Assembly (NCBI GenBank): GCA_016184125.1
Contig: JACPDG010000070.1
Coordinates: forward strand, 1-33,866
Direction of reading: 5' to 3'
Source: Candidatus Rokuibacteriota bacterium
GTDB lineage: Bacteria; Methylomirabilota; Methylomirabilia; Rokubacteriales; CSP1-6
DNA length: 33,866 bases
Position 1 is the first letter of the stretch. Each line of letters starts with the position of its first letter. The notes under the pieces are model-generated. The model was not told the origin of the DNA. It did no database searches and saw nothing but the letters and a program-made list of their open reading frames with translations. Of this stretch, positions 1 through 8,556 are shown one piece after another. The position numbers and the translations under genes are program-made.

Positions 1-91
1 GCGAATGGCGCCGCGCATTAAGATACTCGGATACGCGCACCGAGGGCGTGATCCTCACGCCGTGGGCGCGAGACTCGCACCGGGGTGATGC

Positions 92-922
92 ATGGGCCAC
101 GAGCAGATCGTCTACGAGGTGCAGGACCGGATCGCCACCGTGATGCTGAACCGGCCGGACAAGCTCAACGCGTGGACGCACGTGATGGGCCGCGAGGTGC
201 GCGCCGCCATGGAGGAGGCCGGACGCGACGATGGCGTGCGCGTGATCGTCCTGACCGGCGCGGGCCGCGGCTTCTGCGCGGGCGCCGACATGGACCTCCT
301 GTCCGGCATCAGCGGCGGCGGAGTGGGCGCCGGGCGCGAGGCGGCGCGGCCGGCCGCGACCACCGCGACCGCCGGCGGGCCGGCCGGCGAGTTCCGCGGG
401 ACCTATGCGTACTTCCCCACGATTCCGAAGCCGATCATCGCCGCGCTGAACGGGCCGACCGCGGGACTCGGGCTCGTCATCGCGCTCTACTGTGACCTGC
501 GCTTCGCCGGCGACGCCGCGGTGTTCACGACGGCATTCTCGCGCCGGGGGCTCATCGCCGAGCATGGCATCAGCTGGATGCTGCCGAAGCTCGCCGGACT
601 CTCACAGGCGCTCGACCTCGTGCTGTCGGCCCGCAAGGTCGACGCCGCCGAGGCGCTCAGGATCGGGCTCGTCAACCGCGTGCTGCCCCAGGGCGAGCTG
701 ATGGCCGGCGTCCGGGAGTATGCGCGCGAGCTTGCCGACATGGTCTCGCCACGCTCGATGCGCGTGATCAAGCGCCAGCTCTGGAACGCGCAGTTCCAGA
801 CGCTCGCCGAGGCGACGGCCGTCGCCGACCGCGAGATGGTGCAGAGCTTCGACAGCGCGGACTTCAAGGAGGGCGTGGCCCACTTCGTCGAGAAGCGGGC
901 GCCGCGGTTCACCGGGCGATGA
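92..922 (+). CDS. Enoyl-CoA hydratase/isomerase family protein, atypical active site
   Basis: 276 aa crotonase-fold protein, expected to act on an acyl-CoA thioester in the cytoplasm. The N-terminus has the family pattern (LNRPDKLNAW, residues 19-28), the CoA/oxyanion loop FCAGADMD (61-68) and the second oxyanion block ALNGPTAGLGL (118-128). At the position of the first catalytic Glu of hydratases (GGGCE in the canonical motif) it has Val129. The second acidic position is shifted into AEHG (156-159), so simple hydratase chemistry is doubtful; isomerase, hydrolase or another crotonase activity is possible. A Gly/Ala-rich insert lies at about residues 70-100. ATG at 92 puts the conserved IVYEVQDRIATV start at the normal distance. 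The stop overlaps the next start by 4 nt (ATGA), indicating translational coupling to the PilZ gene. Family sure, activity unsure. Confidence 0.9.
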   Translation: MGHEQIVYEVQDRIATVMLNRPDKLNAWTHVMGREVRAAMEEAGRDDGVRVIVLTGAGRGFCAGADMDLLSGISGGGVGAGREAARPAATTATAGGPAGEFRGTYAYFPTIPKPIIAALNGPTAGLGLVIALYCDLRFAGDAAVFTTAFSRRGLIAEHGISWMLPKLAGLSQALDLVLSARKVDAAEALRIGLVNRVLPQGELMAGVREYARELADMVSPRSMRVIKRQLWNAQFQTLAEATAVADREMVQSFDSADFKEGVAHFVEKRAPRFTGR

Positions 923-1317
923 CCGGGAAGGAGGCGAGAGTGCCCGGGACAGGTGCCGGCGAGGAGCAGGGCGGCACGCCGCCCGCCGAGCGGCGCTCGC
1001 AGGCACGAGTCTCGGTCAGCATCCAGATTCACTATCAGACGGTCGACGCGGTCTTCACCGAGTTCGCGACCAACATCAGCGAGGGCGGCGTCTACATCGA
1101 GTCCGCCGTGCCGCTGCCGGTCGGCACGCGCGTCACCATCGAGTTCTTCCTCCCGAACCGGCCGCGGCCCATCCAGGTTTCGGGCGAGGTCGTGAGGGTC
1201 AACGACGAGGGCACCGAGCGGATCCCCCGCGGCATGGCGATCGGGTTCGAGCCGCTCGACGCTCAGACGAAGGCCGAGATCAACGCGTTCGTCCGGTCGC
1301 TCCGACGGCCGGACTGA
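919..1317 (+). CDS. PilZ domain protein
   Basis: 132 aa, a single PilZ domain of the short type found as stand-alone proteins in delta-proteobacteria-like genomes (TIGR02266-like). The two cyclic-di-GMP contact motifs are present: RxxxR at R26-R30 and the [D/N]xSxxG motif as N52-I-S54-E-G-G57. They are followed by beta-strand pairs (VYIESAVPLPVGTRVTIEF, then IQVSGEVVRV) and GFEPLD. PilZ proteins bind c-di-GMP and pass the signal to motility, secretion or transcription partners; no partner domain is present here. It starts at the ATG overlapping the stop of the enoyl-CoA hydratase gene. The pairing with a metabolic gene is odd and gives no clue to its target. Confidence 0.88.
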   Translation: MTGKEARVPGTGAGEEQGGTPPAERRSQARVSVSIQIHYQTVDAVFTEFATNISEGGVYIESAVPLPVGTRVTIEFFLPNRPRPIQVSGEVVRVNDEGTERIPRGMAIGFEPLDAQTKAEINAFVRSLRRPD

Positions 1318-1429
1318 AATCATTGGGGGCCTCCTTCGGGTGGGAGGAACAGTCGCCTCGCGCCTGGTTCTCGTCCAGCGATGCCGTGGACGGTGCGGAC
1401 TCGCCGTGCGGCTCCTGTAGAATCCGGCC

Positions 1430-2179
1430 ATGCCGATCGACGCGAACGACCGGAAGCTCGAGATCGTGACCGACATCCCCGACACGGCGATGGTGGTCTG
1501 CGCGCACGCCGACGACGCGGAGATCGGCTCCGGCGGTGTCGTCGCGAAGTGGGTCGCCGCGGGCTGTGAGGTGGCGTACGTGCTCTGCACGGACGGGAGC
1601 GCCGGCACCGCCGACCGGTCACTGACGCCGGCCGAGCTGTCGGAGAAGCGGACGGTCGAGCAGCGCGCGGCCGCGGACTTCATGGGCGTGAAGCACGTCG
1701 TGATGCTCGGCTATCCGGACGGCGGCCTCGAGGACACGCGCGAGCTCCTCGGCGACATCGTGCGCGCGATCCGACGGTACCGACCGCGCACCGTCCTCAC
1801 GCACGACCCGTACCGCATCAAGCACTTCCAGCACCGCGACCACCGTAAGGCCGGCATCGTGACGACGGACGCCGTCTATCCGTTCGCACGCGACCACCTG
1901 CACTTCGCGGAACACATCGCCGTCGAAGGCCTCGAGCCTCACAAGGTGCGCGAGCTCTGGTACTGGGGCGCCGACGAGCCGGACGTCATCGTCGACGTGA
2001 CCGACTCGATCGACCGGCAGATCGCGGCCCTCGCCCGCCACGAGAGCCAGGTGCCCGGCTTCAACGTGCAGGCGGGCGACACCATCGGCGAGCGATTGAG
2101 GCGCAACGCCGCGCGGCTCGCGAACGGCTACGGGTTCGAGTACGGCGCGGTCTTCCGGCGTCTGATCGCGCGGCGCTGA
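1430..2179 (+). CDS. PIG-L family deacetylase
   Basis: 249 aa zinc-dependent N-deacetylase of the PIG-L/LmbE superfamily, which removes acetyl groups from GlcNAc-type or other N-acetyl substrates. The metal motif, usually AHPDD, reads AHADD (residues 25-29) followed by E31, with Gly-Gly at the end of the motif. The downstream His pair is in HRDHR near residue 135. Replacement of Pro by Ala in AHPDD is tolerated in some family members. The ATG at 1430 lies 112 bp after the PilZ gene, so it may have its own promoter. Substrate not predictable from sequence; the gene is not obviously linked to the neighbours on the minus strand. Confidence 0.9.
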   Translation: MPIDANDRKLEIVTDIPDTAMVVCAHADDAEIGSGGVVAKWVAAGCEVAYVLCTDGSAGTADRSLTPAELSEKRTVEQRAAADFMGVKHVVMLGYPDGGLEDTRELLGDIVRAIRRYRPRTVLTHDPYRIKHFQHRDHRKAGIVTTDAVYPFARDHLHFAEHIAVEGLEPHKVRELWYWGADEPDVIVDVTDSIDRQIAALARHESQVPGFNVQAGDTIGERLRRNAARLANGYGFEYGAVFRRLIARR

Positions 2180-2394
2180 TGCCTGGGAGGGCGGCTTCGC
2201 CCCCTTTCGAAACCTCAGGGCGGTGGCCGCCCGCCGTCAGGGGGCGAGGCGGACCGCGGACGCCTGCCGGCGAAGGAAGTCACGCACCGCCGCGTCCTCG
2301 CTGAAGCGCGTCAAGCAGGCGCTGGACGTCGGTCACGCGCCTCTTCGAGGAACCGCGCCGTCTCCTGCATGCGCCGCAGGCGTCGTTGACCGTG
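2180..2394. other. Intergenic stretch between convergent genes, possible decayed coding remnant
   Basis: 215 bp between the stop of the PIG-L gene (plus) and the stop of the SDR gene (minus). A short hairpin (GGGCGGCTTCGCCCC-like, near 2187-2203) follows the PIG-L stop and may act as a terminator. On the minus strand, short open pieces in two frames look protein-like (DVQRLLDAL; VRDFLRRQASAVRLAP then a stop). No start, no ribosome site and no continuous frame are visible, so I do not call a gene. Confidence 0.4.
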
Positions 2395-3186
2395 CTACTG
2401 CGCGGAGTACCCACCATCGACGAACATGACCTGGCCCGTGATGAAGTCGGCCGCGTCCGAGGCGAGGTAGACCACCATCGACGCGATGTCAGCCACATCG
2501 CCGAGCCGCCCGCGCGGGTAGGCCTTGACGAGCACGGCCTTCCCGGCGTCGCGGTCGCCCGGCCTGCCGGCCTGCACGGCCATGTAGTCGTAGAGCACGT
2601 CGTTGAGCGGCGTCACGACGTTGCCCGGCGCCACGGCGTTGACGTTGATGTGATGGGGCGCCAGCTCGATCGACAGCGCGCGCGTCAGCCCGTGGATCGC
2701 CATCTTCGTGACGCAGTAGGCGGCGGCGCTCGGGACGCCGTAGGCGCCGAAGATGGAGCCGTTGAGGATGAGCTTGCCGCGTCCTCGCTTCTTCATCTCG
2801 GGGACGACCCGCCGCGCGGTGAAGAACGCGCTCGTGACGTTCGTCGTGAGGTGGCGGTTCCAGATCTCGTCGGTCGTCTCCTCCAGCGCGGCCATCTGGA
2901 ACACGCCGGCATTCGCGAAGGCGACGTCGACGCCGCCGAGCGTCTCGACGGCGGTCCGCACGACGCGGTCGACCTCGTCGGATCTCGTCACGTCGGCCTT
3001 CACGGCGACCGCCCGCCGGCCGCGGTCGACGATCGCCTGCGCCAGCGCCTCGGCGTCGGCCATGTGCGAGTAGCCCTGCACGCAGACGTCCGCGCCGGCC
3101 TCGGCCAGCGCCAGCGCCGCGGCGCGGCCGATGCCCGACGAGGCGCCCGTCACGACTGCCACGCAATCGTCGAGCCGGATCTGCAC
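2395..3186 (-). CDS. SDR family oxidoreductase
   Basis: 263 aa classical short-chain dehydrogenase/reductase, NAD(P)-dependent. TGASSGIG cofactor motif at residues about 13-20, the NAG motif (ANAGVF), the catalytic Ser in NGSIFGAYG, YxxxK as Y-C-V-T-K, and a C-terminal MFVDGGYSAQ typical of the FabG-like group. The GTG start at 3186 is chosen because GGAGGT lies just upstream; the open frame extends further but only antisense to pxpA. It is 4 nt downstream of pxpA, the last gene of the long minus-strand operon, and so probably oxidises or reduces an intermediate of the same pathway. Substrate unknown. Confidence 0.92.
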   Translation of the reverse strand: MQIRLDDCVAVVTGASSGIGRAAALALAEAGADVCVQGYSHMADAEALAQAIVDRGRRAVAVKADVTRSDEVDRVVRTAVETLGGVDVAFANAGVFQMAALEETTDEIWNRHLTTNVTSAFFTARRVVPEMKKRGRGKLILNGSIFGAYGVPSAAAYCVTKMAIHGLTRALSIELAPHHINVNAVAPGNVVTPLNDVLYDYMAVQAGRPGDRDAGKAVLVKAYPRGRLGDVADIASMVVYLASDAADFITGQVMFVDGGYSAQ

Positions 3187-3190
3187 GGTG

Positions 3191-3967
3191 CTACCTCCCT
3201 GGCTCCTCGAGGAGCCGGCGAAGGGGAACGACCTCGATGCCCTCGGCCGCCAGTCGCTCGCGCACGGCGCGCGCCACGTCGGCGCCGTTCGGCGCGTCGC
3301 CGTGGATGCAGAGGGTGGGCACGTCGACGGTGATCGTCGAACCGTCGACCGCCGGGAGCCGGCGCTCGCGCACGACGCGCACGGCGTTCGCCGCGACCTC
3401 GCGCGGGTCCCACGCGCGCTTGGCCCGCTCGAGCACGGGAACGCCGCTCGGGTGATACGCGAGGTCGACATAGCCTTCGGGCACCGCGCGCACGCCCGTG
3501 CGCGCGGCCGCGGCCGGGACCGCCGGTCCGCCGGCGATCGCGACGAGCGCGGCATCGACCGCCCGCATCGCGGACAAGAGCGCTTCTGCGAGCTCCGGGC
3601 TCTCGCCGCACATCGCGTAGAGCGCGCCGTGCGGCTTGACGTGCGTGAGCGCCACGCCCGCCGCGCGCGCGAAGCCGAGGAGCGCGCCGATCTGGTAGAC
3701 GACGTCGTCGTGGAGCTCGTCGGCGCCGATCGCCATCCGCCGCCGGCCGAAGCCGCGCACGTCGGGCAGCGCCACGTGCGCGCCCACCTCGGCGCCCGCC
3801 GCCGCGGCGAGCTCGACGGTCCGCCGCATGACGTGCGGGTCACCGGCGTGAAAGCCGCACGCGACGTTCACGGTCGGGATCCACTTCATCATCTCGGCGT
3901 CGCTGCCGAGCTGCCACCGCCCGTAGCTCTCGCCCACGTCCGAGTTCAGGTTGACGCGGTCTGCCAT
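3191..3967 (-). CDS. pxpA: 5-oxoprolinase subunit PxpA (LamB/YcsF family)
   Basis: 258 aa. In known systems PxpA works with PxpB and PxpC to hydrolyse 5-oxoproline (pyroglutamate) to glutamate using ATP, in the cytoplasm. Hallmarks: LNSDVGESYGRW at the N-terminus (residues 7-18), NVACGFHAGDP (about 34-44), GAHVALPDVRGFGRR, and VKPHGALY (about 109-116). Length is normal for the family. It lies between pxpC (31 nt upstream) and the SDR gene (4 nt downstream), in transcription order pxpB-pxpC-pxpA. Some LamB/YcsF homologues may act on other lactams, and the neighbouring creatininase-family gene makes a non-5-oxoproline lactam worth considering. Confidence 0.95.
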   Translation of the reverse strand: MADRVNLNSDVGESYGRWQLGSDAEMMKWIPTVNVACGFHAGDPHVMRRTVELAAAAGAEVGAHVALPDVRGFGRRRMAIGADELHDDVVYQIGALLGFARAAGVALTHVKPHGALYAMCGESPELAEALLSAMRAVDAALVAIAGGPAVPAAAARTGVRAVPEGYVDLAYHPSGVPVLERAKRAWDPREVAANAVRVVRERRLPAVDGSTITVDVPTLCIHGDAPNGADVARAVRERLAAEGIEVVPLRRLLEEPGR

Positions 3968-3998
3968 GCGATGGTCCTCGTTGCGGCCCGGCGGGCCG

Positions 3999-5015
3999 TC
4001 ACGCCTTCTCGAGGTTCGCTTCGGAGATGGAGTCCTCGAGCTCCCGCAGCGCGTCGACGGCCTCGCCCGTCGAGACCGCCTGGAATCTCGTGACGTGCCC
4101 CGGGCGCGTCTGCCCGACCTTGCCGAGGTCCGCGCTGATCACCGTCGCGATCTTCGCGTACCCGCCGAGGCTCGGCCCGTCGACGTGGAGCACGATCGGC
4201 TCGACACCGCCGGGCACCTGGATGCCGCCGACCGGGATGGTGTCGTCGACGATGTTCGAGGGGTCCGAGCCTGCCTGCTCGACCAGGTAGGCCGGTCGCG
4301 GCTTGAACTCGAGCGTGGGCCCGACGTAGCGGCACCCCATCCGGTCGGACGTCGGCGAGAGCCTCCAGTCGTACGCCAGGAACGTCTGGACGCTTTCCGG
4401 CAGGAAGAGATCGTCCTGCGGCCCGAGGACGACACGCACGGTCCACCGATCGCCGTAGACGGGGACGAGCGCGCGTCGAAGGCGACGCCCCCCGAGCTCG
4501 GCGAGCCCCCGCTTCGGCGGGAACGCGCGAAGCACGTCTCCCGCCTTGAGCGCTCGCCCGTCCACGCCGCCGACGAACGCGCGGACGTTCGTCGCGCGGC
4601 TGCCGGCGAAGGTCGGCACGTCGATGCCGCCGGCGACGGCGAGGTACGCTCTCGCTCCCGCGCGAGCCTGGTGGAACACGAGGACGGCGCCCGCGCTCAC
4701 CGCGATCGCCCGCCACACCGGCAGCGGCCGGTCGTCGACCGTCGGCGCAAGATCGGCGCCCGTGATCGCGATGACGGTGTCCGCCAGGACGCGGACGCGA
4801 AGCCCGGACAGGAGGACCTCGATCCCCGCGTCGCCCGGCCGGCGCCCGACGAGGTAACGCTCGCCCGGGTCGTTGCCGACGAGCAGGTTCGCGATGCCGA
4901 GCGCGAACCGGTCGGCGGGCCCCGACGCCGGCATGCCGGTCGCGAGGTACCCGGGTCGGCCCACGTCCTGCACCGTCGAGGACACTCCGCCGGCGAGCAC
5001 CTCGAGGACGTTCAC
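3999..5015 (-). CDS. pxpC: 5-oxoprolinase subunit PxpC (biotin-dependent carboxyltransferase-like)
   Basis: 338 aa, KipA/allophanate hydrolase subunit 2 family. The signature STVQDVGRPGYLATGMPASGP starts near residue 13. Further family blocks are GADLAPTVDD, the AYLAVAGGIDVP segment and, near the C-terminus, the DGPSLGGYAKIATVI block. PxpC pairs with PxpB as the ATP-using half of 5-oxoprolinase. The ATG at 5015 overlaps the end of pxpB by 4 nt (ATGA), so the two are translationally coupled as usual. No biotin carboxylase or carrier gene is nearby, which supports the oxoprolinase role over a urea carboxylase or allophanate role. Confidence 0.95.
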   Translation of the reverse strand: MNVLEVLAGGVSSTVQDVGRPGYLATGMPASGPADRFALGIANLLVGNDPGERYLVGRRPGDAGIEVLLSGLRVRVLADTVIAITGADLAPTVDDRPLPVWRAIAVSAGAVLVFHQARAGARAYLAVAGGIDVPTFAGSRATNVRAFVGGVDGRALKAGDVLRAFPPKRGLAELGGRRLRRALVPVYGDRWTVRVVLGPQDDLFLPESVQTFLAYDWRLSPTSDRMGCRYVGPTLEFKPRPAYLVEQAGSDPSNIVDDTIPVGGIQVPGGVEPIVLHVDGPSLGGYAKIATVISADLGKVGQTRPGHVTRFQAVSTGEAVDALRELEDSISEANLEKA

Positions 5016-5857
5016 GTTCCGCTCCGCCCGCGCTTCATCGCCTCGACGCGCGCCAGGTAATCATCGAGCCGGTACGTGTCCTCCTCGATCTGGTAGCGAT
5101 AGGCGCCCGCGTCGACCTCCCGGCGGATCTCCCGGTACGTCGCCTCGTCGATCGGCACGTACGTGTGGCGGTCACCGACGCGGGGCAGGACCGGGCTGTC
5201 CCTGAACACCGGGTTCTGCTGCTTCGGGTCGTAGAGCTCGATCGGCGTGCGACCCAGAAGCTGGTAGCCGCCGGGACTCGCGACCGGGTAGAACGACGTG
5301 AGCTGACCGGCGATGCAGAGGATGCGCTCCGGGGTCCACTTGCGAGGGCGCTGGTACTTCGGCGCGGTGAGCGCCTTCGACGGATCGAGCGGCAAGGCCT
5401 GGTAGCACGCGGGCGTGAACCCGACCGCCGAGACCCAGTGGTCCGTCCCCGCGTGCGTCCTGATCACGTCGGCGACCGTCATGCCGTTGAGCTCGGCCAG
5501 CAACGCGACGTTGTTCGGCGCGCCATGCGCCGCGGCGCACTCGCGGGACCACGGATCGTCGTACCAGATCGGGATGGTGACGTGGCGCGACGGCACGGCC
5601 CGGACCGCGGTCGCGCTCCGCTCGAGCTCGCGGAGCCGTGCGACGAGGCGCTCGCGGCTGAGCGTCAGCGGATCGTAGACGACGCCGAGCGAGCGCGTCG
5701 TCGGGATGGTCTCCGTCACGCCCGCGACGCGCGCCTCGCGGAGCGCGCGGTCGAGGGCGATGACCCGGAAGTTCAGCTCGAGGCTCAGCTCGTCCCCGAA
5801 CTCGACGGTCACGTAGAGATCGCCGAGCGGCTTCACGACGGCCTCGGCATAGAACAC
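5012..5857 (-). CDS. pxpB: 5-oxoprolinase subunit PxpB (KipI/allophanate hydrolase subunit 1 family)
   Basis: 281 aa, somewhat longer than typical PxpB (about 220-240 aa), with extra sequence at the N-terminus and a charged C-terminal tail after about residue 230. Recognised by the VTIPIWYDDPWSRE region, the HAGTDHWVSAVGFTPACYQ block and the signature VASPGGYQLLGRTP. It is the partner of PxpC. It follows livF after a 226-nt gap filled by two palindromic elements, so its expression may be partly uncoupled from the transporter genes upstream. Confidence 0.93.
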   Translation of the reverse strand: MFYAEAVVKPLGDLYVTVEFGDELSLELNFRVIALDRALREARVAGVTETIPTTRSLGVVYDPLTLSRERLVARLRELERSATAVRAVPSRHVTIPIWYDDPWSRECAAAHGAPNNVALLAELNGMTVADVIRTHAGTDHWVSAVGFTPACYQALPLDPSKALTAPKYQRPRKWTPERILCIAGQLTSFYPVASPGGYQLLGRTPIELYDPKQQNPVFRDSPVLPRVGDRHTYVPIDEATYREIRREVDAGAYRYQIEEDTYRLDDYLARVEAMKRGRSGT

Positions 5858-5884
5858 CGCTCAGATCCCCTGAACCAACCCGCT

Positions 5885-5962
5885 GGTCGAGCCGCGCCCC
5901 GGGTCCCCCGGGGCGCGTGCGAGCGCGGGGGGTTTGGGGGGCCTCGGTAGTCCCCCCATGAT
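5885..5962 (-). repeat. Palindromic element copy 1 (subfamily A)
   Basis: About 78 bp with two hairpins: CGCCCCGGG-TC-CCCGGGGCG (about 5895-5915) and GGGGGGCCTCGGTAGTCCCCCC (about 5936-5957), joined by GAGCG and a GGGGGGTTTGGGGGG run. Nearly identical to the copy at 7535-7614 (same GGTCGAGCC border and CATGAT border). Lies between livF and pxpB. Could terminate, process or stabilise the transcript. Confidence 0.85.
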
Positions 5963-5972
5963 CTCAGAGCCC

Positions 5973-6064
5973 GTGAACGAATCGCGTCGTCGAGGGCCGT
6001 CCCGGGTTCCCCGGGACGGCTCCGAGCGCGGGGGGCTTGGGGGGCATCGATAGTCCCCCCATGA
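5973..6064 (-). repeat. Palindromic element copy 2 (subfamily B)
   Basis: About 92 bp next to copy 1. Begins with GTGAACGAATCG, carries a hairpin of CCGTCCCGGG-TT-CCCCGGGACGG type, then CCGAGCGCGGGGGGCTTGGGGGG and a second hairpin ending CCCCCCATGA. It closely matches the copy at 32199-32290, sharing the GTGAACGAATCG border and CATCGATAGTCC/TTCGATAGTCC, which identifies a distinct subfamily. Confidence 0.85.
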
Positions 6065-6083
6065 AAGTAGTCCCTCCATGATC

Positions 6084-6793
<710 letters not shown>

Positions 6794-6797
<4 letters not shown>

Positions 6798-7534
6798 GCG
6801 CCTCCCAGGTACACCTGCTGCACGCGGTGGTTGGCGCGGATGTCCGCCGGGGTGCCCTCCGCGAGGATCTGTCCCTGGTGGAGCACCGTGATCCTCTGCG
6901 AGATCTTCATCACGAGCTTCATGTTGTGCTCGACGACGATCACCGTGCGCCCGCCCGCGATCTCGCTGATGAGCCGCATGGTCGCCTCGGTCTCCTCGGG
7001 GCTCATGCCGGCCGTCGGCTCGTCGAGGAGGAGCAGCTCGGGCTCGGTGGCCAGCGCGATGCCGATCTCCAGGTTGCGCTTCTCGCCGTGCGAGAGGTGG
7101 GCCGCGCGGTGCGACGCCTTCGCCGCGAGCCCGACCGCGACGAGCGTGCGCTCCGCGCGGTCGCGCACGGCCCCGAGCGCCGACGCCTTCTGCCAGAAGT
7201 TGTACGCGGTAGCGCGCGACTGCGCCGCGACCCGGATGTTCTCGAACACGGTGAGGTGCGGGAACACCGACGTGATCTGGTACGACTTCACGATCCCCAG
7301 CCGCGACACGGCGTGCTGGGGCAGGCCCGTGATGTCCCGCCCCTTGAAGCGGATGCGGCCCGAGGACGGCGGCAGCTCCCCGGCGATCAGCCGGAAGAAC
7401 GTCGACTTGCCGGCGCCGTTCGGGCCGATGATCGACCGGAGCTCGCCCGCCCCGACCGCGAAGTCGACGTCGAGGACCGCCTGGAGGCTGCCGAAGCTCC
7501 TCGACAGCCCCGCGGTACGGAGGAGCTCCATCAT
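6794..7534 (-). CDS. livG: Branched-chain-type ABC transporter ATP-binding protein LivG (first system)
   Basis: 246 aa ATPase paired with LivF. Walker A GPNGAGKST, signature LSHGEKRNLEIG, Walker B LLLLDEPTAGM, and switch His in VVEHNM. The ATG at 7534 overlaps the present stop of livM by 4 nt (ATGA). That overlap exists only because livM reads through a palindromic element. A second ATG directly follows the first (ATGATG). Ligand type cannot be told from the ATPase. Confidence 0.94.
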
Positions 7535-8553
7535 GGTCGAGCCACGCCCCGGGTCCCCCGGGGCGTGTGCGAGCGTTCGGGGGGTTTGGGGGGCCCGTCG
7601 AGGCCCCCCATGATTTCAAGCCCGACGACCGTCCCCCAGATGCCGCGCGGCAGGAAGCGCACGAAGGCCATGAAGATCGCCCCGACGACGAGCGGCCAGC
7701 TCTCGGTGAAGACGCTCAGCACGTCCTCGAGGATGAGGAACACGCCGGCGCCGACGAACGGGCCGAAGAACGTCCCCGCGCCGCCGAGGAGCGCCATCAT
7801 CACGACCTGCCCCGACGTCGTCCAGTACAGCGTGTCGATGGGGACCACCTGCAGGTAGAGCGCGTTGAGCCCGCCGGCGAGACCCGCGAAGGCGCCCGAG
7901 AAGACGAACGACAGCAGCTTCACGCGCGTGACGTCGTAGCCGCACGCCGCCGCCCGGTCCGTGTTCTCGCGGATCGCCTGCAGCACGGCGCCGAACGGCG
8001 AGTCCAGGATCCGCTTGAGCACGGCCACGGCGGCCCCGACGACGACGAGGACGAAGTAGTAGAAGGCGAGCGGCGTCTCGATGGACACCCGCACGCCGGC
8101 GAGGCCGACCGGGAGCACCGGGATGCCGCGCAGCCCGTCGTCGCCGCCAGTGATCCACGACAGGTGGAACCCGACGAAGTACAGGAGCTGCGCGAACGCC
8201 AGCGACAGCATCGCGAAGTAGATGCCGCGGCGCCTGAGGCACAGGTAGCCGATGAGCGCGCCGCCCGCCGCCGCGAGCACGAGACCGGCGGCGAGCCCGG
8301 CCCACACGGAGGTGACGCCGAGCCGCGCGAGCGTCACCCCGGTGCCGTAGGCGCCCAGGCCGAAGAAGGCCGCATGCCCGAACGACAGGAGCCCCGTGTA
8401 GCCGTAGAGCAGGTTGAAGCCGAGCGCGAACAGGCCGTAGATCAGCACCTGCGTCGCGAGCGCCTTGTAGGGCACGACGAACGGGAAGACGGCGAAGACG
8501 ACGAAGAACGCCGGGATCGGATGGCGGGCGATCAGGGCGCCGACACGGCCCAC
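7531..8553 (-). CDS. livM: Branched-chain-type ABC permease LivM (first system), C-terminus encoded by a palindromic element
   Basis: 340 aa inner-membrane permease with about 10 hydrophobic segments. It has the LivM core GLLSFGHAAFFGLGAYGTGV and the coupling region REN-TDRAAACGYDVTRVKLLSF. The family normally ends shortly after FLPRGIWGT. Here the frame continues with VVGLE and then about 25 residues (GPPKPPERSHTPRGTRG and flanks) encoded by the repeat at 7535-7614, ending in a TGA that overlaps the livG start. The GTG start at 8553 lies 3 nt after the livH stop. The tail is Pro/Arg/Gly-rich and probably disordered on the cytoplasmic side. Confidence 0.93.
   Translation of the reverse strand: MGRVGALIARHPIPAFFVVFAVFPFVVPYKALATQVLIYGLFALGFNLLYGYTGLLSFGHAAFFGLGAYGTGVTLARLGVTSVWAGLAAGLVLAAAGGALIGYLCLRRRGIYFAMLSLAFAQLLYFVGFHLSWITGGDDGLRGIPVLPVGLAGVRVSIETPLAFYYFVLVVVGAAVAVLKRILDSPFGAVLQAIRENTDRAAACGYDVTRVKLLSFVFSGAFAGLAGGLNALYLQVVPIDTLYWTTSGQVVMMALLGGAGTFFGPFVGAGVFLILEDVLSVFTESWPLVVGAIFMAFVRFLPRGIWGTVVGLEIMGGLDGPPKPPERSHTPRGTRGVARP
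7535..7614 (-). repeat. Palindromic element copy 3, inside the livM reading frame
   Basis: 80 bp, near-identical to copy 1 at 5885-5962: GGTCGAGCC border, CGCCCCGGG-TC-CCCGGGGCG hairpin, GCGAGCG, GGGGGGTTTGGGGGG, second hairpin GGGGGGCCCGTCGAGGCCCCCC, then CATGAT. On the minus strand one frame is open through the whole element and is used as the LivM C-terminus. Confidence 0.88.
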
Positions 8554-8556
8554 CCG

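Noticed and set aside
1..91. Possible C-terminal end of an upstream gene (one plus frame is open from the window start to a TGA at 86-88)
   Set aside because: Only about 28 codons, no recognisable sequence, and other frames are equally open; cannot be supported.
5873..6083. The repeat array between livF and pxpB as a CRISPR
   Set aside because: Only two non-identical copies, each with long internal palindromes and no regular unique spacers.
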